A stretch of DNA of 5,582 bases from Actinomycetota bacterium (GTDB lineage: Bacteria; Actinomycetota; Thermoleophilia; RBG-16-64-13): NCBI GenBank assembly GCA_003157225.1, contig PMIZ01000194.1:1-5582 (forward strand), read 5' to 3'. The notes beneath the pieces are model-generated. The model ran no database searches. It saw only the letters and a program-made list of their open reading frames with translations, and was not told the origin of the DNA. Below, piece by piece: positions 1 through 5,459 of this stretch (positions are counted from its first letter, which is position 1; the number at the start of each line of letters is the position of its first letter). The position numbers and the translations under genes are program-made.

Positions 1-1
1 G

Positions 2-544
2 GGCTGGCGCGCGGCGCTCCAGCCCCGCATCCAGGCCTTCATAGACAGCAGTCCTGTTCCGGTGGTGTCCTTCGTCGGCAAGAAGAAGTCCGGAAAGACC
101 ACTGTGGTGCTGGGTGTGATCCGGGAACTCCGTAGCAGGGGCCACAGGTTGGCCGTGATCAAGCACGACACCCACGGCTTCGAGGTGGATGTGCCGGGCA
201 CCGATTCCTACCGGTTCCGCGAGGTGGGAGCCGAGGTGGTGGGCATCTCCTCACCGGACAAGTACGTATGGCTCAACACCGTCCAACAGGAGCCCTCGCT
301 GGAGGATCTTGTCGGTCAGATCAGTGAGCGGGTCGACCTGGTGATCACCGAAGGTTTCAAGAAACAGGATGCGCCCAAGATCGAGGTATCGCGCCGGGCG
401 CGCAGCAACGAGCTGGTGTGCGCGCTCGACGAGCTCCTCGGTATCACGAGCGACCAGTCGTTTCCCGACTATCCGGTTCCGCAGTTCGCCCTCGACGACT
501 TCCGGGGGTTGGCCGACCTGATAGAACAACGTATACTCGCATAG
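2..544 (+). CDS. mobB: MobB, molybdopterin-guanine dinucleotide biosynthesis adaptor (5' end probably outside window)
   Basis: MobB is a P-loop nucleotide-binding protein that helps MobA attach a nucleotide to the molybdenum cofactor in the cytoplasm. Numbering from the GTG at 62, the sequence shows a Walker A motif GKKKSGKT at residues 6-13. It is followed by the family's VIKHDTHGFEVD stretch (34-43), GTDSYRFREVGA (46-57) and DLVITEGFKKQDAPKIEV (92-109). These are the usual MobB landmarks, and 160 residues is a typical length. The start is uncertain. The frame is open with no stop back to the left edge, and codons 2-61 end mostly in G or C, as coding sequence here does. No ribosome binding site precedes the GTGs at 62 or 65. 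The real start may therefore lie upstream, as a longer N-terminus or a fusion such as MobA-MobB. The stop at 542-544 is 31 bp before moaA. Function is secure; the N-terminus is not. Confidence 0.88.
   Translation, partial: GWRAALQPRIQAFIDSSPVPVVSFVGKKKSGKTTVVLGVIRELRSRGHRLAVIKHDTHGFEVDVPGTDSYRFREVGAEVVGISSPDKYVWLNTVQQEPSLEDLVGQISERVDLVITEGFKKQDAPKIEVSRRARSNELVCALDELLGITSDQSFPDYPVPQFALDDFRGLADLIEQRILA
509..537 (+). promoter_or_regulatory. Candidate sigma70-type promoter for moaA-moaC/MOSC-mogA
   Basis: A -35-like TTGGCC (509-514) and a -10-like TATACT (532-537, five of six consensus bases) are separated by exactly 17 bp. Transcription would begin near 543-546, leaving a leader of about 30 nt before the moaA GTG. 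The element sits in the last codons of mobB, so moaA could be expressed independently of upstream genes. The match was found by eye. An AT-rich hexamer stands out in this GC-rich stretch, but the -35 is weak. Confidence 0.4.
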
Positions 545-553
545 AGTATAACG
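530..553. repeat. Hyphenated palindrome over mobB stop / putative moaA -10
   Basis: TATACTC (532-538) is the exact reverse complement of GAGTATA (544-550), with a 5-base spacer GCATA. With a bulged A at 551 the pairing extends by CG (530-531) to CG (552-553). The repeat covers the putative -10 and start point of the moaA promoter as well as the mobB stop codon. As DNA it could be an operator. As RNA it would be a hairpin, but no T-run follows, so a standard intrinsic terminator is unlikely. Confidence 0.5.
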
Positions 554-561
554 CTCGGCCC

Positions 562-569
562 GAGAAGGA
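562..569 (+). promoter_or_regulatory. Ribosome binding site of moaA
   Basis: GAGAAGGA lies 6 nt before the GTG at 576 and supports this non-ATG start, which also puts the conserved LRLSVTDRCN segment at the usual distance from the N-terminus. CTCG (554-557) can pair with CGAG (561-564), so part of the site could be held in a small hairpin. Confidence 0.65.
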
Positions 570-575
570 CGCTAC

Positions 576-1556
576 GTGAACCCGCCAGCCGGTCAAAACG
601 TCGACTACCTGCGCCTGTCTGTCACCGACAGATGCAACTACCGCTGCGTCTACTGCATGCCGCCCGAGGGGGTCCCGTTCAAGCCGCACGAGGAGATGCT
701 CGCCTACGAGGATATGGAGTTCTTCGTGCAGGCGGCCGTGCAGCTCGGCATCACCAAAGTGCGCATCACCGGGGGCGAGCCGCTCGTGCGAAGGGGATTG
801 CCCGGCTTCGTAGGCATGCTCCGGTCGATACCGGAGATCCAGGACATATCCTTGACCACGAACGGCGTGCTGCTACCCCGCTTTGCTGAGTCGCTCAAGG
901 CGGAGGGTCTCAACCGGGTCAACATCAGCCTGGACTCCCTCGACCCTGAGCGCTATCGGCAGTTGACTCGCGGCGGGTCGTTGGAAGCCTCTCTGGAGGG
1001 TGTCGAGGCGGCTCTGCGCTTCGACCTCAAGCCGGTGAAGCTCAATGTGGTGATGATGCGGGAGTTGCTGCCCGAGCTTCCGGAGTTTATCGCTCTTACT
1101 AAGGATCGGCCCCTGCACGTCCGCTTCATCGAATGGATGCAGGTGGGAGGATGTGGTGCCCGCGGTGTTGGGGATTCGCTCACCAAGGAACGTCTGATAC
1201 GAGAACTGCGGGAATTGGGCGCCAAAGAGTTGGGCGAACTCCACGCGGTGCTGTCCCCGGGCGGATGGGGCCCGGCGCACTACTACCGTTTTCCCGCGTA
1301 CGTGGGGACGGTAGGGTTCATAGGCTCGGTGTCGGATCACTTCTGTGGAGAATGCAACCGTTTGCGTCTGACCGCCGACGGGCGTCTGAAGAACTGCCTC
1401 TTCTCGAGTCATGAGATCGACGTGAAACCTGCCGTGCAGGCTCGCGACGTCGAGGCTGTCCTTCGTCTCATAGGCCAGTCGCTGGACGCCAAGACCTTCG
1501 ACAAGAACACTCTACCTGGTCGCACCGCCAGAGGAATGTCGCAGGTGGGAGGCTAG
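576..1556 (+). CDS. moaA: MoaA, GTP 3',8-cyclase (radical SAM)
   Basis: MoaA catalyses the first step of Moco synthesis, the radical SAM rearrangement of GTP to 3',8-cyclo-7,8-dihydro-GTP, in the cytoplasm. The N-terminal radical SAM cluster motif CNYRCVYC has cysteines at residues 20, 24 and 27, and GGEP follows at 66-69. The C-terminal segment HFCGECNRLRLTADGRLKNC holds the second 4Fe-4S cluster ligands C257, C260 and C274 with the nearby arginines R262 and R264. The protein ends in the conserved Gly-Gly (325-326). Its 326 residues match the family, with no truncation and no missing key residue. The GTG start is backed by a purine-rich ribosome binding site. The next gene starts 1 bp after the stop, so translation is probably coupled. 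The product is the substrate of the MoaC domain encoded immediately downstream. Confidence 0.97.
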   Translation: MNPPAGQNVDYLRLSVTDRCNYRCVYCMPPEGVPFKPHEEMLAYEDMEFFVQAAVQLGITKVRITGGEPLVRRGLPGFVGMLRSIPEIQDISLTTNGVLLPRFAESLKAEGLNRVNISLDSLDPERYRQLTRGGSLEASLEGVEAALRFDLKPVKLNVVMMRELLPELPEFIALTKDRPLHVRFIEWMQVGGCGARGVGDSLTKERLIRELRELGAKELGELHAVLSPGGWGPAHYYRFPAYVGTVGFIGSVSDHFCGECNRLRLTADGRLKNCLFSSHEIDVKPAVQARDVEAVLRLIGQSLDAKTFDKNTLPGRTARGMSQVGG

Positions 1557-1557
1557 G

Positions 1558-2595
1558 ATGGACGAACCCAGGCTGAGCCACGTGGATGAAAGCGGCCGGG
1601 CGCGGATGGTCGATGTCGGCGGCAAGGACATAACGCGGCGCGCGGCCCGAGCCGGCGCGCGGGTCTGGATGGCTCCGACCACACTGAGGCTTCTCAAGGA
1701 GCAGGCGCTACCGAAGGGGGACGTCCTCGCGGTCGCCAAGGTCGCCGGCATCATGGCTGCCAAGAAGACTTGCGAGTTGGTACCGCTATGCCATCCCATC
1801 GCGCTGACCCAGGTGGATCTCACCTTTGCGGTGTCCGACGAGGAGCCGCGGGTGGACATCGAGTGCAGCACCCGCACCGAAGACCGGACGGGCGTGGAGA
1901 TGGAGGCTCTCGTCGGGGCGGCGGTCGCCGCTATCACCATCTATGACATGTGCAAAGCGGTCGATAGGGGGATGGTCATCGGCGATCTGCGCCTGCTGGA
2001 GAAGACCGGGGGCAAAGAAGACTACCTTCGGTCCGAGGAGCGCGCGGGGACGCCGGCACCGGCAGGTGGCGTCCCGCGGCCGGGCCTCCCGCCTGTGGGC
2101 AAGGTGGTCGCGGTCAACGTCAGTGCCGCCAAGGGCGAACGCAAGACCCCGGTGCCCGGGGTCGTGCTCCGGCAGGACCACGGCATCGAATCCGATGCCC
2201 ACGCGGGTCCCTGGCACCGGCAGGTCAGCCTTCTGGCTCAGGAATCCATCGACAAGATGGTCGCTGCCGGCTTGGGCGTCGGCCCTGGAGACTTCGCCGA
2301 GAACATCACCACCGAGGGACTGGATGTAGCCTCGCTGCCCCTCTTCACCACTCTCGACCTGGGGGAAGCGCTCGTGGAGGTTACTCAGATCGGCAAGGAG
2401 TGCCACAGTCGTTGCGCCATCTACCATCAAGCGGGCGATTGCGTCATGCCTCGGGAAGGCATCTTCGTGAGGGTGCTTCGTGGCGGGCGGGTGGCCCCGG
2501 ATGACGCCGTCCGGATCAGAGCCTGGGGGACAGGTGCGCAGGGGGTGGGCGCGACGGTCGCCGGCCCAGAAGGCGCCGCGGGAGCCGGGGCATGA
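1558..2595 (+). CDS. moaC: MoaC-MOSC fusion: cyclic pyranopterin monophosphate synthase with C-terminal MOSC domain
   Basis: Residues 1-160 form a complete MoaC, which converts the MoaA product to cyclic pyranopterin monophosphate. KGD at 53-55, LVPLCHP (74-80), TGVEMEAL (111-118) and YDMCKAVDRGMVIG (129-142) place the expected catalytic residues K53, H79, E114, E116, D130 and K133. A Pro/Gly/Ala-rich linker (about 162-179) leads to a MOSC domain (about 180-323) with DAHAGPWHRQVSLLAQES (213-230), GPGDFAENITTEG (242-254) and a cysteine-rich stretch with C282, C286 and C295. MOSC domains bind Moco or carry sulfur for it. This subtype is usually a stand-alone protein or joined to other Moco enzymes. 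Residues 324-345 are a Gly/Ala tail. A GGGAGG ribosome binding site (1547-1552) inside the moaA end supports the ATG at 1558. The stop overlaps the mogA start. The reading frame is uninterrupted, so the fusion is real if the assembly is correct. Confidence 0.95.
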   Translation: MDEPRLSHVDESGRARMVDVGGKDITRRAARAGARVWMAPTTLRLLKEQALPKGDVLAVAKVAGIMAAKKTCELVPLCHPIALTQVDLTFAVSDEEPRVDIECSTRTEDRTGVEMEALVGAAVAAITIYDMCKAVDRGMVIGDLRLLEKTGGKEDYLRSEERAGTPAPAGGVPRPGLPPVGKVVAVNVSAAKGERKTPVPGVVLRQDHGIESDAHAGPWHRQVSLLAQESIDKMVAAGLGVGPGDFAENITTEGLDVASLPLFTTLDLGEALVEVTQIGKECHSRCAIYHQAGDCVMPREGIFVRVLRGGRVAPDDAVRIRAWGTGAQGVGATVAGPEGAAGAGA

Positions 2596-3161
2596 GCGGC
2601 GGGCTGCGGAGCCCAATGCGGGCGGCGGTTGTGACCTTGAGCGACAAGGCGAGCGTCGGGCTGCGCGCCGACGCCTCCGGCCCCATCCTGGTCGCACTGC
2701 TCCGTGAACTGGGTGCCGAGGCGGCCGAGCCCCTCGTGATCCCCGACGAGCAGTCACGCATCGAGCAGACTCTCGTCGGCTTGGCCGACAAAACGGGGGT
2801 GGACCTCGTTCTCACCACCGGCGGCACCGGTCTTGCTCCTCGCGACCGGACCCCCGAGGCGACTCTCGCAGTTGCCGACCGGCTGGCCCCGGGGTTCGCG
2901 GAGGCCATGCGGAGCGCCTCTCTGCAGGTGACGCGCCGCGCCATGCTCAGCCGAGCGGTGTCGGTGGTGCGCGGGAAGACGCTGATCATCAACATGCCTG
3001 GCAGTCCCAAGGCCTGCCGTGAGCACTTCGCTGTGATTGCGCCCGTGCTCGACCATGCTATCGAGACCTTGCGGGGAGAAGCGTTCGAGTGTGCTCCGAC
3101 TGACAACTCGATTCAGAATGAAGGCGCGGCCGCCGAGTCCGGCGCCTCCTCAGACTCCTAG
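2592..3161 (+). CDS. mogA: MogA/MoaB-type molybdopterin adenylyltransferase
   Basis: This enzyme adenylates molybdopterin with ATP, which primes it for molybdate or tungstate insertion by MoeA. The MoCF-binding fold is recognisable from RAAVVTLSDKAS (10-21), DLVLTTGGTG (71-80), RDRTPEATLAVADR (84-97, with the conserved Asp at 85), and NMPGSPKACREHF (134-146). Its 189 residues are normal. The last 20 or so are a Ser/Ala/Glu-rich tail without motifs. The ATG at 2592 overlaps the previous stop as ATGA and has GGAG 7 nt upstream. A second ATG at 2616, also preceded by GGAG, would remove eight non-conserved residues and is a reasonable alternative. MogA and MoaB are close relatives, and the sequence alone does not separate the names firmly. 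It is the last gene of the Moco cluster here and converges with the diguanylate cyclase gene after 14 bp. Confidence 0.93.
   Translation: MSGGLRSPMRAAVVTLSDKASVGLRADASGPILVALLRELGAEAAEPLVIPDEQSRIEQTLVGLADKTGVDLVLTTGGTGLAPRDRTPEATLAVADRLAPGFAEAMRSASLQVTRRAMLSRAVSVVRGKTLIINMPGSPKACREHFAVIAPVLDHAIETLRGEAFECAPTDNSIQNEGAAAESGASSDS
3122..3147. repeat. GC-rich inverted repeat at the convergent gene ends
   Basis: AGGCGC (3122-3127) is the reverse complement of GCGCCT (3142-3147). An alternative inner hairpin pairs CGCCG (3131-3135) with CGGCG (3140-3144) around a 4-base loop. The element lies in the last codons of mogA and just past the stop of the convergent cyclase gene. There it could slow polymerase in both directions. 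In the leftward direction it is followed by TCATTCT, a poor T-tract, so I do not call it a terminator. Confidence 0.3.
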
Positions 3162-3175
3162 CGACCGACGGGCGG

Positions 3176-4180
3176 CTACGGAGCGAAAGGCGTCGCTCGC
3201 TCCTGCTTCGTTTCCTTGGCCCGATAGAGGTCAGCATCGGCCTCCTGTAGCAGGACCTCGGCTTCGGCGCCGTCCTCAGGGCAGGCCGCGGCGCCGAAAC
3301 TCACCTGCAGGCTGGCGAACGAACGGCCCAGCTTGAACCTGGTCTTATTGATCGACTCCGATATCCTGCGCCCCACCATCTGAATGGCGTTCTTGTCCGC
3401 CTCGGGCATGAGGATCAGGAACTCGTCACCCCCGAACCTGCAGGGTATGTCCACGTCCCTGATGCTCATGCGCATCACCGTTGCAAGATGTGTAAGCGCG
3501 GTGTCGCCTGATTGGTGGCCGAAGGTGTCGTTGACCCATTTGAGGTTGTCGAAATCGAGCATCAAGATGGCGAAGGGATGGCGATAGCGCTTGTAGAGCT
3601 CCACGTAGCGCTCCAGTTCTGGCTCCCAGTAGCGCCGGTTGTACAACCCAGTGAGGCCGTCGGTGTGAGCGAGTAGGTCGAGCTCGGCGTTCGATTGCAC
3701 GTGATACGCTTCGGTGGCCGCCGTCATGATGCTCTGCAGACCCGCGCGAAGCACCCGCACGAGCTCGAGCAGGTCCTGGTCTTGGCTGCGCAGACCATCG
3801 GACAAGCTCCTCCAGATGGCGTCCTCGAGAGCGGCGAGGCTATCGGCCAGCGACACGATGGCGTCGGCCCCCTCGCGCTGGAGCTTGCCTAGGGTGGCGG
3901 CTTGCTTGTAGTAGAGTCCACCTTGCTCGAACTGCGACAGGGTCTTCTGGTCGACGAGGCACTTGGCAAGCCCCTCGATGAGTTCCACGGAGGTGTGAAT
4001 GCTCTCCTGTGTCGGAAAACGCTCCAGAGCCTCAAGATCGTCGAGCCTGCCCACGAGGCTTCCAAGCCAGGACTTGGTAATGTCCAGCTTGTGTTCGTCG
4101 AGGATGAGACGCGCCTTGGCGAGAATGGAACCCGTGTCGGCAGCGTCAGAAAATCCGCCGGTGTCTAGCCCCTTCAGCAC
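3176..4180 (-). CDS. Soluble diguanylate cyclase (GGDEF) with helical N-terminal input domain
   Basis: The protein should make the second messenger cyclic di-GMP from two GTP. The C-terminal GGDEF domain (about 170-328) has DGLTGLYNRRYW (174-185), a metal-binding LDFDNLKWVND (208-218) with D211 as the expected residue, and GGDEF at 250-254. An RxxD inhibitory site (R241-D244) sits exactly nine residues before the first Gly, so product feedback inhibition is expected. Residues 1-165 look all-helical with no membrane segment or signal peptide. The spacing of LGSLVGRL, SVELIEGLAKCL and LGKLQREGADAIVSLADSLAALEDAIW resembles RsbRD-type N-terminal sensor domains, but this is only a pattern impression. 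The GTG start at 4180 is the only start between an in-frame TAG nine bases upstream and the conserved region, and AAAGGGA precedes it. The gene is not part of the Moco operon, and its input signal is unknown. Confidence 0.93.
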   Translation of the reverse strand: MLKGLDTGGFSDAADTGSILAKARLILDEHKLDITKSWLGSLVGRLDDLEALERFPTQESIHTSVELIEGLAKCLVDQKTLSQFEQGGLYYKQAATLGKLQREGADAIVSLADSLAALEDAIWRSLSDGLRSQDQDLLELVRVLRAGLQSIMTAATEAYHVQSNAELDLLAHTDGLTGLYNRRYWEPELERYVELYKRYRHPFAILMLDFDNLKWVNDTFGHQSGDTALTHLATVMRMSIRDVDIPCRFGGDEFLILMPEADKNAIQMVGRRISESINKTRFKLGRSFASLQVSFGAAACPEDGAEAEVLLQEADADLYRAKETKQERATPFAP

Positions 4181-4186
4181 TGGCTA

Positions 4187-4193
4187 TCCCTTT
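4187..4193 (-). promoter_or_regulatory. Ribosome binding site of the diguanylate cyclase
   Basis: Read on the minus strand, AAAGGGA sits 6 nt before the GTG at 4180. An in-frame TAG overlaps its end, which rules out a longer N-terminus. Confidence 0.55.
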
Positions 4194-4219
4194 CGCCTCT
4201 GGATGCAACGAGCATAGAA

Positions 4220-4249
4220 ATCATACAATCGAGTGTCCGCTCAGTGCAA
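4220..4249 (-). promoter_or_regulatory. Candidate promoter of the diguanylate cyclase
   Basis: On the minus strand TTGCAC (4249-4244) and TATGAT (4225-4220, five of six consensus bases) are separated by 18 bp. Transcription would start near 4213, giving a leader of about 30 nt before the GTG at 4180. The -10 is good and the -35 weak. One copy of the direct repeat falls in the spacer. Confidence 0.4.
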
Positions 4250-4270
4250 GCCGTCGCTTAGTGTCCTCTC
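4232..4270 (+). repeat. Pair of 11-bp direct repeats between divergent promoters
   Basis: AGTGTCCGCTC (4232-4242) and AGTGTCCTCTC (4260-4270) match at 10 of 11 positions and are 28 bp apart start to start. The first copy lies within the spacer of the leftward candidate promoter, and the second directly abuts the rightward extended -10. This placement suits binding sites for a shared regulator, but no regulator is identified. Confidence 0.4.
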
Positions 4271-4279
4271 TGCTACTAT
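4271..4279 (+). promoter_or_regulatory. Candidate extended -10 promoter for the glycosyltransferase
   Basis: TGCTACTAT fits the extended -10 form TGnTAnnAT, with four of six core bases. No good -35 lies 16-18 bp upstream, which extended -10 promoters can tolerate. The leader to the GTG at 4346 would be about 60 nt and would contain both inverted repeats downstream. Evidence is weak. Confidence 0.25.
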
Positions 4280-4294
4280 TTCGGGTGAATCCGC

Positions 4295-4315
4295 AAATAT
4301 CTTGAAGACATATTT
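4295..4315. repeat. AT-rich hyphenated palindrome upstream of the glycosyltransferase
   Basis: AAATAT (4295-4300) and ATATTT (4310-4315) are exact reverse complements separated by 9 bp. The spacer itself contains CTT-G-AAG, a small dyad one base off centre. This could be an operator half-site pair or a weak leader hairpin. Confidence 0.3.
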
Positions 4316-4322
4316 TACCGTT

Positions 4323-4332
4323 GGAACGTTCC
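4323..4332. repeat. Perfect 10-bp palindrome GGAACGTTCC before the glycosyltransferase RBS
   Basis: GGAACGTTCC is its own reverse complement and ends 4 bp before the GGAGG ribosome binding site at 4337. A protein-binding site is conceivable. A hairpin is unlikely because there is no loop. Confidence 0.4.
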
Positions 4333-4336
4333 CCCT

Positions 4337-4341
4337 GGAGG
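4337..4341 (+). promoter_or_regulatory. Ribosome binding site of the glycosyltransferase
   Basis: GGAGG ends 4 nt before the GTG at 4346. The spacing is short but usable. It supports the GTG, which directly begins the typical family N-terminus MRIGFDAR. Confidence 0.6.
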
Positions 4342-4345
4342 GCGC

Positions 4346-5449
4346 GTGAGAATAGGATTCGATGCACGAGCCGTGCGCGACCGTAAGGGCATCGGTACGT
4401 ATTCCCGCAACCTCTTGCAGCAATACGCAAACCGGGGTCTCGAAGTGGTGGTGTTCTGCGATGAAGGGGAGCAGCACACCCTTCCGGCAGCCGATTCGTT
4501 CACCGTAGTACCCACCGGCCTCGATCCCGTCTCCCGGCAGGGCAGGGCGGCTTTCGGAGCGCTGGTGAGGAAAGCGAAGGTCGACCTGCTTCACGTTCCG
4601 AGCCCTTGGGCTCCCACCGCGATCGATGTGCCGCTCGTCTCGACCATGCACGACGTGACCCCGTTCATCTATCCGCGCAGCGTTCCCCTGGGTCTACGTC
4701 TGCGCTACAAACGACGGTTGAACCGTACGCTGGCTGAGTCCAGACGGGTGATCACCGTGTCGCAGATACTCTTCTCGGCCCTCAGTGTCTACGCGCGAGT
4801 CGACCCCGCGAAGTGCAGGGTGATCCACAACGGCGTGTCGCAACGGTTCACCCCTGTGACCGACGAGAGTGCTCTCGACGCCGCGAGGAAGCGGTACTCG
4901 CTGCCCGAGCGTTTCGCGTTTTGGGCGGGTGACTTCCGGCCGGAGAAGAACGTGCTCTTCTTGATCCAGGCTTGGTCGAGAATGCAGAAGCGCCATGCCG
5001 AACCTCCCGCGCTGGTGATGGCCGGTGCACACAAGATCCAGTATCGCGAGGTCAGGGACGAAGTGGCCAAGCACGGACTCGCGGGCAAGATCCTCTTCCC
5101 CGGATTCATCGGCGACGAAGACCTACCCGCGGTGTACTCGGCGGCGGAGCTGTTCGTCTTTCCTTCGCTGGCCGAAGGCTTCGGGCTGCCTCCGCTGGAA
5201 GCCATGGCCTGCGGGACCCCGTGCGTGGTCTCCAACTCCTCGTCACTGCCCGAGGTGACCGGATCGGCGGCTCTGTTGTTCGACCCGACCTCCCTGGACG
5301 CATTCGAAGACTGCGTGATGAGGGTCCTCACCCAGCCGGAACTGTACCAGACCCTGCGCGAAGCGGGGTTGAAGCAGGCGGGGCGCTTCAGCTGGCAGAG
5401 AGCGGCCGACGAGACTGTCGGGGTTTACAGAAGCGCGCTCGAAGAATGA
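4346..5449 (+). CDS. GT4-family glycosyltransferase (GT-B fold)
   Basis: This predicted retaining glycosyltransferase would move a sugar from a nucleotide-sugar donor to an unknown acceptor, probably a surface polysaccharide or glycolipid at the cytoplasmic face of the membrane. The N-terminal Rossmann-like domain begins [10 protein letters not shown] with [11 protein letters not shown] (14-24). [12 protein letters not shown] (99-110) and VIHNGV (159-164) follow. The C-terminal donor-binding domain shows GDFRPEKN (195-202), in which R198 and K201 are the likely phosphate contacts, then [22 protein letters not shown] (271-292). The latter contains the E-x7-E pair E277 and E285. The 367 residues are full length for the family. 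There is no signal peptide or membrane segment. MtfB- or WbdB-like mannosyltransferases look similar, but sugar and acceptor cannot be deduced. It starts divergently from the cyclase and is followed after 10 bp by a UbiD-family gene, so the two are probably co-transcribed. Confidence 0.93.
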   Translation: MRIGFDARAVRDRKGIGTYSRNLLQQYANRGLEVVVFCDEGEQHTLPAADSFTVVPTGLDPVSRQGRAAFGALVRKAKVDLLHVPSPWAPTAIDVPLVSTMHDVTPFIYPRSVPLGLRLRYKRRLNRTLAESRRVITVSQILFSALSVYARVDPAKCRVIHNGVSQRFTPVTDESALDAARKRYSLPERFAFWAGDFRPEKNVLFLIQAWSRMQKRHAEPPALVMAGAHKIQYREVRDEVAKHGLAGKILFPGFIGDEDLPAVYSAAELFVFPSLAEGFGLPPLEAMACGTPCVVSNSSSLPEVTGSAALLFDPTSLDAFEDCVMRVLTQPELYQTLREAGLKQAGRFSWQRAADETVGVYRSALEE

Positions 5450-5459
5450 CCTCTCGTCA

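Larger units (their letters stand above)
4181..4345. other. Divergent intergenic region, AT-richer, repeat-bearing
   Basis: This 165-bp gap separates the start codons of the diguanylate cyclase (left) and the glycosyltransferase (right). It contains no credible ORF or RNA gene. It holds promoter-like elements for both directions, an 11-bp direct repeat pair, a hyphenated AT palindrome and a perfect 10-bp palindrome. It is the only sizeable non-coding stretch in the window. Confidence 0.75.

Noticed and set aside
1..25. GC-rich stem GGGCTGG/CCAGCCC as an intrinsic terminator of an upstream gene
   Set aside because: No T-run follows, and the region has the codon pattern of coding sequence in the mobB frame.
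547..552. TATAAC as an alternative -10 for moaA
   Set aside because: No acceptable -35 is found 16-18 bp upstream, whereas TATACT at 532-537 has one at 17 bp.
545..575. Moco riboswitch upstream of moaA
   Set aside because: The leader is only about 30 nt, too short for the known Moco RNA motif, and no matching core was seen.
873..1412. 179-codon minus-strand frame opposite moaA
   Set aside because: It lies wholly within the unambiguous moaA gene, has no family resemblance, and is a typical high-GC shadow frame.
1786..2757. Long 323-codon open frame on the minus strand opposite moaC-MOSC and mogA
   Set aside because: The plus strand encodes clear MoaC, MOSC and MogA domains here. The antisense translation is Arg/Pro/His-rich with no recognisable motif, as expected for a shadow frame in GC-rich DNA.
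3181..3198. Inverted repeat GAGCGA-N6-TCGCTC as a terminator between the convergent genes
   Set aside because: It lies inside the last codons of the cyclase gene and has a 6-bp stem with no T-tract on either strand.
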